Assembly (NCBI GenBank): GCA_963693315.1
Contig: OY856187.1
Location: forward strand, 71,342,033-71,406,032
Direction of reading: 5' to 3'
Length of the DNA: 64,000 nt
From: Diogma glabrata
Taxonomy: Eukaryota > Arthropoda > Insecta > Diptera > Cylindrotomidae
This document shows positions 48,923-60,555 of this stretch, one piece after another (the first letter of the stretch is position 1; each line of letters opens with the position of its first letter). The translations under genes and the position numbers were made by a program. The notes under the pieces are model-generated. The model was not told the origin of the DNA. It did no database searches and was given only the letters and a program-made list of their open reading frames with translations.

Positions 48923-49165
48923 ATGGTCCATTACTGGCAACCAGTAATGCCGTAACGGCCGACCACTGGCAATCATGACAATCATGGCAATTAACATAAT
49001 TTTGCTGGATAATAACTTCGGACAAAAAATGATAGCCATTCATGGGCCAAAAAAAAATAGTGATGACCCATACAAAATAGTACAGCTGACCCAGTAACGG
49101 ACCAATAATTATGACTAGTATTCCAGCAACAATCGAGATCTGATAGCCATGAGTGGTCCGTTAAA
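48923..49165. repeat. Small repeat-rich patch, MITE-like
   Basis: GGTCCATTACTGG (48925) is mirrored by CCAGTAACGGACC (49091-49103). GATAGCCAT and GGTCCGTT recur again by 49162. ATTACTGGCAACCAGTAAT is itself a small palindrome. It is possibly a remnant of a short TIR element. Confidence 0.4.
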
Positions 49166-49559
49166 AAATATAAAATATTAAATTATGTACGAATTTAAAT
49201 AAATTAAATACAAAGTAACAGTAAATAAAACTGTCTGATGAATAAAAAATTAAAACTTATACCAAATTCAACATTATTATCATAGTCTTTCAGCCAAGAA
49301 GCGATAACTAAACCGAAAGTGAAATTTTTCAACTATATATTTATAAAATGGACTCTAGTGAATTTTAACCAAAAGACAAAGATCGGTGCAGTACTTCAGA
49401 TGGTTCAGTACTGCCCCAATACCAATAGCCAATTAACGCTAAACATTAACGTGCCATTTCTTGTCCATTTAAAGTAAACTGTACTAATATTTATTTATTG
49501 AAGCTTTGAAAAAAAAATATTATAAATTTATTGATTTTTTTATAAATTTATTTATTTAT

Positions 49560-49850
49560 TTATTAAATTATATATTACTTCGGTCTGAAAGACCTAAGTA
49601 TTACATTCATGAGCTCAAGGTGAAATTCTTACCCCCACCTTTTTTGGCATTTCTCGACGTTTTAGGACCTACTGATTCTAAAAAAGCAAAAAAAAAAAAT
49701 GTCTGTCTGTCTGTCGGCCGTACGGTCGTCCGTCACAACCGACGAAATCTAGAAAACCGCTTGAGGGATTTCAAATTTTTTTTTTCTAAAAATAGGTTTA
49801 CTCAATGGGAAGAGCCGAAAGGACGATGCGTTCGATAACTGTACTGTACT
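49560..49850 (-). repeat. R2 repeat, terminal fragment (inverted)
   Basis: On the minus strand it matches the end of R2: CGGTTTTCTAGATTTCG, ACAACC, the GGTCCTAAAACGTCGAGAAA block and GAGCTCATGAATGTAATACTT. The terminus TTACTTCGGTCTGAAAGACC can form a hairpin (GGTCT/AGACC). A short CTGT microsatellite lies near 49701. Confidence 0.7.
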
Positions 49851-49861
49851 GTCTCCGATCC

Positions 49862-50089
49862 CATTCTTTTTCTTAAATTACATGAATATGTGAAACGTCA
49901 TATGATGCATGGACCATGTGGTGCTCTAAATCCCAATTCTGTTTGTATGAGAGATTGTAAATGTAGTAAGAATTTTCCAAAACCTTTTTCTGAAAATACT
50001 AAAGAATCTGTGAATGGTTATCCTTTGTATCGTCGACGTGATAATGGTATGAGTGTTGATGTACGTGGTGCATCTCTTGATAATAGATA
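49862..50089 (+). pseudogene. Helitron Rep/helicase fragment
   Basis: The frame LHEYVKRHMMHGPCGALNP, SVCMRDCKCSKNFPK, then NGYPLYRRRDNG and LDNRY matches the conserved block between the Rep and helicase parts of Helitron proteins. In that family this block normally reads (K)HMIHGPCG...C....CTK.FPK...YPIYRRR......DNRWVVPYNP. The fragment is cut right after DNRY by the palindrome at 50090, and no continuation is seen beyond it. Rolling-circle replicase and most of the helicase are missing. Confidence 0.85.
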
Positions 50090-50501
50090 CTAGGAGGCCC
50101 CGGCGTGCTTCGCTACGCTTATAAATAAAGTTTTTGCGTAGACATTTTGCTGACGTAGAAGCAATGATTTCAAAGAGTGGTAAGAAATGCTAGCATAAAA
50201 TTTTTAATTTTTCTTTTTAAATATATGAATTAAAAATAATCAGAACTCTAGCTGATCAGTTCGGATATATGAAAAATAGCGATCAAATAAGTTTTCAAGT
50301 AAGCTTATTTGATCTCTAACTTATTTGATCGCTAATTTTTCATATATCCGAACTGATCAGCTAGAGTTCTGATTATTAAAAATTATATGCTAGCATTTCT
50401 CATTACCACTTTTTGAAATCATTGCTTCAATTCAACGTCAACAAAACGTCTACGCAAAAACTTTATTTATAAGCGTAGCGAAGCACGCCAGGCCATCCTA
50501 G
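50090..50501. repeat. 412-bp near-perfect palindrome (foldback element)
   Basis: The arms of about 195 bp mirror each other: CTAGGAGGCCCCGGCGTGCT at the left and, complemented, CTAGGATGGCCTGGCGTGCT at the right. Shared inner phrases are CTACGCTTATAAATAAAG, AATGATTTCAAA, ATGCTAGCATA and GCTGATCAGTTCGGATATAT, with GCGATCAAATAAG nearest the centre (~50300). No coding potential. It cuts the Helitron fragment. Confidence 0.92.
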
Positions 50502-52436
50502 TCAATATAATGATGGAAGGATTTTACTGAGTATATGGAAATCCAATGAAATATCAAGGCTTTCTAGCATGAGAAGATAAATTGGGAAATGTTCCATTTA
50601 TTGAACAATCATAGAATAAATAAATTCGGTAACTAAGCTATAACTATAAAGACGATTTGTGAAATATCTTCGATTCTTAAAAAACTTGGAGAAACTTATT
50701 CATGAAGAATTCGTATAGTATTTAAGCAACGAGTACAAAGCAAAAAAACACAGTTTCTTGAAATTTGGCTTGTTAAAAATAAAAGTAAAAATGCAGGGAT
50801 AGCTCGTTGTCTTCAGATCTATTCATGATAAAGAGCAAATACTACTTGTTCAATTTACAAGATCCACATTCGTTAGCCACATTCAACACTTTAACCCGTT
50901 GAACTATAATGTATGGTCAAACGCGTTAAATGCTGTTTGTGTATGTGAAAATCGGATTTCAAATAAGATATTAAAAGCAACAGAGACAGCCAACATAGAT
51001 AGATATGTTTACCAGAATTCAAGTCTGCCTTTAATTTATTTTAAATATGATATAACGAATAAATTTTGTTCAACCTGGTTCTCCAATGTAGATCAAGCAA
51101 AGAAAATCCTCCCAATTTGGGAGCTCCAGCTGCTGCAAATCAAGTTGCTTAACTTTCTTCACACTAAACCTTGAAACTTTTTTTTTGTATTATTTGTTAT
51201 AATTAAAAAGATGTAATTTATGATAAATATAATTTCTGATAACTTTTTATAGTAAACTTAATCCAAAAAAAATTTATTTCAAAAATATTCTATTTATTTA
51301 TTTTAAATTATTAATCGACGGAAATTAATTTACCTTTAATAACATTTTGTTTGGCAAACAAAAACATCTCTAAAGTCAGTAATTTATATTGGACGAAAAT
51401 AAAGTCACGTTCTTAATTTTGATGTTTTCACTTTCTCTTTGCCCAATTTTTTATGTTTCTCTTAGAAATTTTTTTCATAAAATTTTTCTTTTTCGATTTT
51501 CTTTTATTTTTACTAGCAAATAATTTCATCTTATTTGTTTCGTTTTTTTCAATATTTCTTCTCATGGGACTGAGTCTTTTGTTTTCATTATTTTAAGCCA
51601 TTGATCTTAATATTGAACTTTGTGGTTTAAAACAATTCGGTGAAGTATTTTGTTGAGAAAATAAAGTTATTGCAAGAAATATTATTTATTTGATTTTGGT
51701 ATTACGTTATTGGAAAAGTATTACAGTTTCTTTGTGTTTTGCACGTTTTGTTAAATAAAAAAAAAACAATTTATTATCAATTTTCCACTCTTTTATCCAT
51801 AATCTATTGTTTTTAAGCGACCCAAATCTTTCAAACTTTTCTATCATTCACAAATGAGACCAACCAGAAAATACAAACAATTAGGTGATATTAATGGAGA
51901 AAAGTGAAAGTTCAAGGATAAAAAAAAAATTAAATGGAAAGCATAGGAAATGTCAGATTAGAATTGTTTTTCAGTTTCTAACTGAAAGGTTATTTTTAAC
52001 CAACCATCGTCCCTTTCCAAAACATATAAAAACATTGTTCATGCACAAAACAAAAAAATCTGTTTATCTCATGGGATATGTTTCCTGTAAACCAAAACAT
52101 GAAAATAAAATTATATTCGAAAAATATGAAATAAAAAATGGAAAAATTGAAATATTATATTCATAGGAAAATCTTTATGTGAATGATAGGAAACGTGAGT
52201 CATGATGGGTGATGTTAGATAAGGTCGAATTGAAATATTTTAGGATGACATTCTACGGAAACATATTTTGATAGGGTTCGTTGTGGAATTTTATTTATGA
52301 AAGATTATGTATATTGAGTCTATTCAAATTGGTATTCCCTTTTTTTTAACATGATAAGAAAAATATGTAATAATAATTATGTCACATATTAATTATTAAC
52401 GAAAAAAACATTTTTAAGACATTCTAATCGAAAAAA
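50502..52436. other. K2P intron, AT-rich stretch
   Basis: The open frame at 50899-51174 has no recognisable domain. No transposon ends were identified. Confidence 0.45.
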
Positions 52437-54850
52437 TATGGAGGGGCTGAATTCTCACAGCTCTGAGATATCAAGGCTTTGGTCTGGGTTAAGGATTTTG
52501 ATATAGTTTTCGGCAAAAAACTTTTATGAGGACATGGTTTTTAGTTTTGGGCAGCGATGTATATCAAACATTACTCTTTGTTAGTACATGTATTCTTTTA
52601 TCTCTGTTAAGAAATTTATTACAAAACTAACACGAAACATCAATACTTTGCCGGAAAATTATAACAAATCATATATTAACATAATTTAGTGAAAAGATCA
52701 TGCAATCAGCAAAATACTCAAAAGCCTCTCCATTTGGTGTATTGAGAAAATATTACCAAATCACAAATTCATATTTTCAAAATTCCAAAAATATAAAATC
52801 AAACTTTTTTCAAAATTCTAAAAATATTGCAAAAATTATAACAAAATCAAGAATACAAACTTTTTTCAAAATTCCAAAAATATTTCAAAAACTATAACAA
52901 ATTCAAAAACTTCCATGTCCAATTTCATTTTCAATACATTTACGTCATAAAAACAACTACATTTTTTTCCAAAAATTTGGCTAAAAAATAAATGAAACCA
53001 TTTTTTGACACACTTGACAACATTTTTTTGACAAACTTATAATGCCATAATTCTCTATAATAATAAAAAAATTTCATATCATACAAATAATTAATTTTAT
53101 TTTGTTCCAAAAAGTTGGGTAAAAAAATAAATATAAATCTTTCTTTTGACAACATTTCTTTGACAAACTTATAATGCCATAATTCTCAATAATAATAATA
53201 AAATTTCATTTCAAACAAATAATTAATTGCATTTTTTTCCAAAAAATTGGGTAAAGAAATAAATAAAAATCTTTCTTTTGACACACTTGACAACATTTTG
53301 TTGACAAACTTATAAGGCAATAATCCTAGTTTCTACTCGTAATCACTTAAAAAGAACGTTTTTTAAGCAAAAACTATGCAAATTTCCTTGTTTTGACACA
53401 CTTCCGGTACAGTTATCGAACACATCGTCCGGCTCTTCTCATCGAGTAAACCTATTTTTAGAATAAAACAAGAGAGTGTGCTTAAGACAGCACGGCAGAA
53501 GTAAAAACTTCATTGGCAATCGCAATCAATTGATATCGTATTAGTAGTATTTCGATCGCATTAGTAGAATAAATGAGAAACAAGTCAGAACGATAAACCG
53601 CTAACTACACACACTAACCTCACAATGTAAACCAAATAATTGTCAAAATAGCACTCATATGCCAATAGCAGGGACTAAAGTACGCGTGGTTGTCACACCC
53701 ATAGATCAACAAGTTTAAATTTTACAAATCTTCCTGCGGAAGCTAAGCAAATTCATTGGTATTAATGCGCATTGTTGCCGTTTGCAAATCACTATCGGCT
53801 AAGTGCCACCATTTTTAATTATTTTATTTATCATGATTGCCATCCATGTTTAATCATACATAAGCTATGCTTCTTTGTATAGAATTTATGCGATTTCCGT
53901 CTCGTAATTGTCAGCTTTAAATCGATATAATCGATTTTATCAAGTATCAAGTTACAAGTATTAAGTCTTCACTTAATTTTAGAAACATGTATTACATACA
54001 ATTCCATACCGACAACATATTTTTTTCCAATGATTTGTTCCAAAATTCCAATTCATATAATTTTGATATACAAATTTAATTGTTTCAGGTTATACTATCT
54101 TTCTTACGTTATTTATAATTATGTTCAACAGAAAAAACATTGATCAAAGCAAACTGCCGTTTAAAACGATAGTTAAATAAAAAGCAAATTAAGTGTACAC
54201 AACAACTTCCCAAATTTTCATGATGATTAATGTATAAATGCATAAAGGACAAACAGACATACTTTCAATTTTATATATATTCAATACTTATTTAGCATGA
54301 TGACTCGAATGCAAATTGCAAAATACAGTAGCAATATAACTTTAAAAAACTGCGTTATATATCAATTTTTTGAAATTCGTATTAAGAAATTTTTTTATTT
54401 TTATGAATTCATAAATAAAAGAAAAATAATTTTAATTGTATTTAATAAAAATTAAAAAAAAACAATGAAAAAATATGTACCACACCTGGACTCTGAACCT
54501 ACAGCAGCACATCTGTCGAGCACGATATCCACAACGCAATTTGAAACGTTAAGAAATGATAGATAGACTATTATTTATTTTATTTTTAGCCTTTCGTTTT
54601 TTAGCATGGCTGATCAGTTTGATTTACTACCTACGAAAAAATTTGTGTGTGGTGCGCCTAAAGAAGTTTTCACTGCAAAAATTTTGAAATCCGTCCAGCG
54701 GTTTTCTAGATTTCGTAGGTTGTGACGGACGGCTGGCCGGCAGACAGAATCAGTAGGTCCTAAAACGTCGAGAAATGCCAAAAAATTGGGGTTAAGAATT
54801 TCACTTTTAGCTCATGAATGTAATACTTACGTCTTTCAGACCGAAGTAAT
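52437..54850 (+). repeat. R2 repeat, copy 2, interrupted by R1
   Basis: It shows the same order as copy 1: the ATGGAGGGGCTGAA block (52439-52620), ~3 short minisatellite units, ~125-bp units (52920-53320) and CAGTTATCGAACACATCGTCC (53411). R1 interrupts it at 53471-54677. R2 then resumes with GCGGTTTTCTAGATTTCGTA and runs to GTCTTTCAGACCGAAGTAA at about 54847. R2 copies at 16560-16600 and 49780-49800 are uninterrupted at this point. Confidence 0.78.
53471..54677 (-). mobile_element. R1 element, copy 2, nested in R2
   Basis: It is the reverse complement of 6766-7975 with modest divergence. The junctions are ATTTTTAGAATAAAACA|AGAG on the left and TTTTCACT|GCAAAAATTTTGAAAT on the right. The uninterrupted R2 copies read ATTTTTAGAAAAAAAAATTTGAAAT at the same place. 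This fixes the element boundaries to within a few bases. Confidence 0.82.
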
Positions 54851-55404
54851 TTTTTTTTTTTCATATTCGGTTTATTATACTTAATTATTTCTTTTTCAGC
54901 GAAAATTCGAACAAAAAGATTATGTCGCGTCGGTGCTGAGATATTGTCAGCCCAACCGGTACAATAAAAATGATAGTAAAATTTTTTTGAACTGGTTTAA
55001 CTCCCTGGTAAAAGTGAAAGAGTGCTCAGTAGATTAAACAAAACAAATTGTTACTTAACAAAATTATCACAAAGTTATTTCGTCACTGAAAGAACTGTAT
55101 AACTGGGAATAAATTTGACAGCACTTTTCCAGAAAGTTTGTATTTCTTCTACTTATGTAGGAAAAGGCACTACAAGTAGGTGCTACAATGATTTCACTTA
55201 TTGTTGTACAACTGATTGAATTGTAACGTTGGACGTATTCTATTTTTAAAAAGTGTATAAATGTTATATAAATTAAATCAACAAAAAAATGTTATTAATC
55301 TGTTATTATTTTGTGATAAATTTAAAAGATTAATTCATAAAATTCTTTTTTCTCCAATCCATTTTCTTCATTGCAAAGTTTACCAAAAATTCAATTGCAC
55401 CATA
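54851..55404. other. K2P intron, AT-rich spacer
   Basis: Nothing recognisable between R2 copy 2 and the R3 inverted repeat. Confidence 0.45.
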
Positions 55405-56283
55405 GATGAAAAACGTGATCTAGGCAGATGAAAAAGTCCAAATTTGAACTTGACCATTTTTGATTTTCCTGAAATAAAATAAAATAAAAAATACAACTCA
55501 TTTTAAAATTTTTTTAAAGTGCATAGTTTGAGCACAGGGGGCACCCCAACATGCATGAAAAATGAAAATTCTGCCAGTCCGATGTAACTTTGAAATTAAA
55601 TTGCTCCTAATTGCTCAATTGCTCATTTATTGTTTTTATATTAATTTTTAAATAAAAATATTAAAAAAACTTTTTTAAAGATGGCGCTAGGGTCGAAGAT
55701 CAATTGGAATTAAATTATTTTTTTTCTGAAAATAGTTCTATCCTTACTCTAAAATAAATCAAATTTACAAAGAGGCGTTAATTCGTGTTCTTGAGATATT
55801 TTATTTTAAAGATTTTTAGTCCGATTAAAATTCTAATTGTTCATTGTTTTCTCGAACTTCAGTGGTTAAAATTTTTTGATGATATAAATTGTTCGAAAAA
55901 ATAATGAATAAATACAATTTTAGACGGACTAAAAATCTTAAAATTAAATATCTCAAGAACACGAATTAACACCTCTTTGTAAATTGGATATATTTTAAAG
56001 TAAGGTTAGAGCTATATTTAAAAAAAAAAAGTTAAAATTTAATTGATTTTAAAATTTTTTGTTAATGGATTTGTTAATTATTTAATTTCAAAGTTACATC
56101 GGATTGGCAGAATTTTCATTTTTCATGCATATTGGGGTGCTATGCTCAAACTTTGCACTTTAAAAAAATTTAAAATAAGTTGTATTTTATATTTTGTCCA
56201 TACTACTTATATGCCAAGTTTCAGGAAAATCAAAAATGGTCAAGTTTTCACAACTCTGTCTTGAACACGTTTTTCATCAAATA
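55405..56283. repeat. R3 long inverted repeat (~430-bp arms)
   Basis: The left arm (55405-55835) and right arm (about 55855-56283) are complements with moderate divergence. Paired phrases include ATGAAAAACGTG, TTGACCATTTTTGATTTTCC, TTTTTTTAAAGTGCA, GCATGAAAAATGAAAATTCT, TTTACAAAGAGG.GTTAATTC and AAGATTTTTAGTCCG. A single unit of the same family lies at 39640-39850. No coding frame. Confidence 0.85.
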
Positions 56284-56697
56284 AGTCTCAAATGTATCAA
56301 GAAATTTAAGCGAGGTTACATTCCAAATAAGTAGGCTTTTGTAATTAGTGATTACAAAAATTAATTAAAAATATTAACTAACGTAAATGAGAAAGTCGGC
56401 CACTGGATAGATATTTCCTGATATTGGTTCTATAAGTTAAACCCGATTTCACAGAGGTTGCATGTGAGGTAGACTAAAGTGTCGTAGGAACTTGGTCTAT
56501 AAATGTAAACAAACAAAACTAACAATTAATAAGGAGAAAATTTGTTACCAAAAACGGGTATACATATATCGAATTTTTTTGTATGAAAGTATAGTTGTTT
56601 GCATGAGAGATCTAACAAACGTCGTTGGGAGTGAAGTAAACAGCAATAATAATGGTATATTTCTTTATTTTTTGTTGAGCACTAGATATCTTATATA

Positions 56698-58081
56698 AAA
56701 TTATGGCGAGTTTATAAAAAACACTAATTTTTGATACTAATTGAGTTTATTATTTTACCTATCGATTTCAACAGCTATGCTGCCATGCTCAAGGTACTTT
56801 CTAAACTAAATGGTATTTGAACTGAACAAAGGTTTGAAACAATTTTTATTAAATCTAAAGTAGTAATTATTATGTAAAAATATAAGTATATAAAGCAACT
56901 TGAAAATAACCTAAAGTAAATACAGAATAAGTGAATCATAAAAATAAAATAAAAATGGGTTTTCCCTTAATACCAAAAGTAAATAGAAGTGAGACTACAT
57001 ATTTGAAATTTTTAATGAACAACAGGTATAAATTACAATGGTAAAGATTATAATAATATGAATGGAAAATACTAAAGTAATTTGAAAAGTTAATGGCTAT
57101 TTATAAACAAATTTACAAGTTTTAATTAGCATATTGCGAATAGTTGGAATATTAATCTAAATTTGTGTGGTTGTTATGTTGTGGTTATACTATTATTTAC
57201 AAAATTGAAATAAAAATGAGAAGATTTGAGATGAGAAGATGACACGTGATCGAATAGATACTTGACTCAGTAGATACCATAAGATCAACACCCTAACAGC
57301 TACAATCAAAGATAAGCAGAAATGATAAGCTGAATACATTGGGATGACAAAACGATCAATCAACATCAGATTTAAGAAAAAAGACAGAGCCACCAGACAG
57401 GAAAATACCACCGAATCATCAGTTGCTGAACACATGATACAAAACTCCCATCATTTCACAACAGAAAATTTAAAAATAATCCGCGAATGTCAAGATAATC
57501 GAAAGCTAGACATTTTTGAAGCAATAGAAATACAATCTCGCCAAAATTTAATGAATGCTGACAACGGACAAATCTTCTCATCTTTATTTCAATTTTGTAA
57601 ACAATAGTATAACCACAACATAACAATATTCCAACTATTCGCAATATGTTAATTAAAACTTGCAAATTTGTTTATAAATAGCCGCCAACTTTTCAAATTA
57701 CCTTAGTATTTTCTATTCATATTATTATTATCTTTACCATTGTAATTTATACCTGTTGTTCATTAAAAATTTCAAATATGTAGTCCCTCTTCTATTTACT
57801 TTTGTTATTAAGGGAAAACCCATTTTTATTTTATTTTTATGATTCACTTATTCTGTATTTACTTTAGATTATTTTCAAGTTGCTTTATATACTTATATTT
57901 TTACATAATAATTACTACTTTAGAATTAATAAAAATTGTTTCAAAACTTTGTTCAATTCCAGTATCATTTAGTTTAGAAAGTACCTTGAGAATGGCAGCA
58001 CAACTGTTGAAATCGATAGGTAAAATAAAAAATTGAATTAGTATCCAAAATTAGTGTTCTTCATAAACTCGCCATAATTTT
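56698..58081. repeat. Long inverted repeat (~520-bp arms) around a PLE endonuclease remnant
   Basis: The arms are 56698-57228 and 57566-58081. They begin AAAATTATGGCGAGTTTAT and end with its complement. They are highly similar throughout, e.g. TAATACCAAAAGTAAATAGAAG, AACAACAGGTATAAATTACA and ATTGCGAATAGTTGGAATATT, apart from small indels. The central ~340 bp carries the endonuclease end of a Penelope-like element. Duplicated, inverted flanks are a known arrangement for PLE insertions, which may explain it. Transcribed as part of the K2P intron, it could fold into a hairpin of over 500 bp. Confidence 0.92.
57344..57607 (+). pseudogene. PLE GIY-YIG endonuclease C-terminal remnant
   Basis: The frame has INIRFKKKDRA, TTESSVAEHMIQNSHHF, ENLKIIRECQDNRKLDIFEAIEI and QNLMN, which follow the order of the second half of PLE GIY-YIG domains (basic R..H/R region, AEH, EA.EI with catalytic Glu). 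The GIY-YIG core itself and the whole RT are absent. Its last codons run into the right arm of the inverted repeat, so the arm is this element's 3' end. Confidence 0.78.
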
Positions 58082-58539
58082 AATAATAATGGTAATTATC
58101 CAAATCAACCTGTGAAACAGTGAATTATACTTGTAAATGGCAAGTTCTCGTGGTGTTCGGTGTTTTGTTTGGGCACCTAAATTCTTGTTGGTAATAGATG
58201 CGTTGCAACAATTTTTAATAACAGTTATTATTTTTATAAAAGCAGAGTCATTACACTGAGAAAAGTAGAACTCGTCATCATTGTTTGAAGGTATAACGGC
58301 TCATTATTTATTATATTTCTACCAAATTTAACAGTTGCTGACATTAATTCTGTTATATTGTTGTATATATTAATTACCAATAACTTCAACGTTTGCCTAT
58401 ATCCGTTTTATTACATTATTTAGTATATTTCCTGCAAACTCAACCATTGCCGATATTAATTTTGATACAGCATGTAATATAGTTCTAAAAAACTCGACGA
58501 TCGCCGACAACAGTTCTTACAAGATTTGCACCAACCAGT
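58082..58539. other. K2P intron spacer
   Basis: Nothing recognisable apart from loose repeats of the GCCGA/AATTAAT type near 58330-58510. Confidence 0.4.
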
Positions 58540-58942
58540 AACCTGGGTTGTTTACATATAATTGAAGACGTATTGCTTAAGACGATTGGCTGAGAACAGG
58601 GTTGGCATGTAGAGTGGGATCAGGAAGAATCAAGGGGTGAGTGAAATAATTTTAATTTACTAAATGTAGTAATAATTGTGGTGGTATTGGTGAGGATATG
58701 ATGACCTTGGCTTCTTTGGCCTTCGGGGTCGTCAGAGTTCCGCTTCTCTGTCTCTTTTTGTTCTTCTTTCAATTATACAGTCTCATTTGCCAGCATATCT
58801 CTTCATTTGCGCTGGACGAGGGGGAATATTCCTACTTGAACTCACGAGACTGAAGCTTTTCGGATTACAACCTCACTTGGTACGCAGTCTCCCGTTTGCT
58901 TTCTGCTAGTGGCTCACTAGCAGGTTTAGTGTTCATTTACAT
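58540..58942 (+). other. Structured element C (about 0.4 kb, shortest copy)
   Basis: CATATAATTG at about 58555 is followed by GACGATTGGCTGAGA (58581) and AAGGGGTGAGTGA (58633), then by a ~145-bp intron-like stretch ending TTCAATTATACAG (58780). The 3' domain aligns with A and B through GAGGGGGAATATTCCTACT, GCTTTTCGG and CTCACTTGGTACGC (58872-58885). GGGGGA can pair with TCTCCC. A perfect 9-bp hairpin CTGCTAGTG/CACTAGCAG (58903-58923) follows, then TTCATTTACA. It lies in the K2P intron, on the opposite strand. Confidence 0.55.
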
Positions 58943-60290
58943 ACCGTGAAATCAAACTACCACAGAAAGATGACAACAAGTATTATAGAGAATATATAAT
59001 TTAATAAAACATTTCCGCTATATAAAATAATCTTGCATTTTCACCAAAAAGTCGAAGTTGCTTTTTCGTATTTAAAATTACATCAAAAACTAAATGTATT
59101 GGTTGGTAAGATGGTCATAGACCAATAAATTAGTTTTTGAAGAAATTTGAAATCCGAGTATTCGATTTCATTTAAAATTTTTGGTTTGTACTCTCTTTAG
59201 ACAGATAAATAATAATATATTGTATACTGAACACAGAATGATATTGATATTCTATAAGTATGAAGGTTTAAAACGCGAGCGTAGCGAGTAGTAAATATTA
59301 AATGGTTAAAGGAAATTTAGAGGAAGTCAAATGGTAAGGCTTGCCTTTGTCTTGATTTCAGTTATATCACACTGTCACTAAAAAGGGTAACTATCATTTT
59401 CCAGTGATAGACAGGTTCCTAAGTCGTTTAGACAACCCCAGATGTATAACGAACTTAAATATAAAAATACTAAAAAAATGGGTGCCACTGTCATAGTGGG
59501 GAGGGGTATTAAAGAATGCATTACCTTGCATCACTTACCTGAATTATGAAAACGCTTGTCGTCAGAAACATTACTGTCCTGGAACTATTGAATTGGCCGC
59601 AGAGGACAAAACCCCAGCTGGCTGTACATCGAATCGGGTAGGTAATTGCCCATTCAATCCCGAAGACCCTACTTATACATAGTTAGAAGATATTCCATAA
59701 AACTCATCAAATCACAAATAAAACTGCAAACGCATCAATTAAAAGTTAAAACAAATGGGTATTACACCAGAAAGATTGTGTAACTATACTCATCTGCTTT
59801 CGATACACCACCAATGGGTGAAAATCATCACCTATGGAACCTTAGTCAATTTTTATTTTGTATAATTTCCTTTGTATATCAAGCGTATACATAATACATT
59901 AATTTTGATGGTCGAATAAATTTATCATTAACAGAAAATAAATTTATTATTAACAGAAAATGAATGGTATGAAGTTTAGAGAGAACCAGAAATTTGCTCC
60001 ATTGTTTTCATGACAAACTTTATCATCGCAATGTTGAATTGTTTATTATTTCATTATGCACTAGTGCAAAGTAAATATATACCGTGATAGCAGTCACGGT
60101 AGACATTTTATCATAATAAATAAAAAAAACGTTCTAAATTAAATTACTGTATCAGTAATTTGGTTGTAGAAAAGTTGTTTGGTCGTAGAAAAATTCCATC
60201 ATTGTGTTGTATTAGTTAAAAAATCATAGCGCAACGTAATAAAACATAGTTTGACAAGTCCAAAACAAATTATAAATTAAATACACTTAC
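58943..60290. other. K2P intron, distal part
   Basis: AT-rich. A short perfect palindrome ACCGTGAtagcagTCACGGT lies at 60082-60101, and a 24-bp tandem phrase (AAATTTATTATTAACAGAAAAT) near 59930-59960. No gene. Confidence 0.5.
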
Positions 60291-60456
60291 ACAATTTGAG
60301 ATTCATCGTCATCATCTTCATCGTGCTCATCACTTTCACTTGTTCCACCACCGCACTTTGTTGACGATTTTCCTAAATCACATTCAGCTAAAAGTGCATT
60401 GATTTCCTGAGGTAATGGCTTAGGTATGAATTTACTACGATTCATCCCTTGTTGAC
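60291..60456 (-). CDS. K2P channel, third visible exon (cytoplasmic linker)
   Basis: This exon starts after TTTGTTTCTAG, completing the codon split at 60556 (G|GT), and ends CAAATTGT|GTAAGTG. Its 54 codons hold FIPKPLPQEINALLAE and an acidic tail SDEHDEDDDDESQ. It lies between pore domains 1 and 2 and has no membrane segment. It adds to an unusually long linker. The frame continues into the exon at 46891 across a 13.4 kb intron. Confidence 0.82.
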
Positions 60457-60555
60457 CTAGAAACAAATTACGAAGTTATAAATAAATGTACAAATAATAT
60501 TAATTTATTTGATCGAAAAAAATATGAAATATTATAACAACAACAAAAATCTCAC

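Noticed and set aside
50899..51174. 91-codon frame as a continuation of the Helitron helicase
   Set aside because: None of the conserved helicase motifs expected after DNRW are present.
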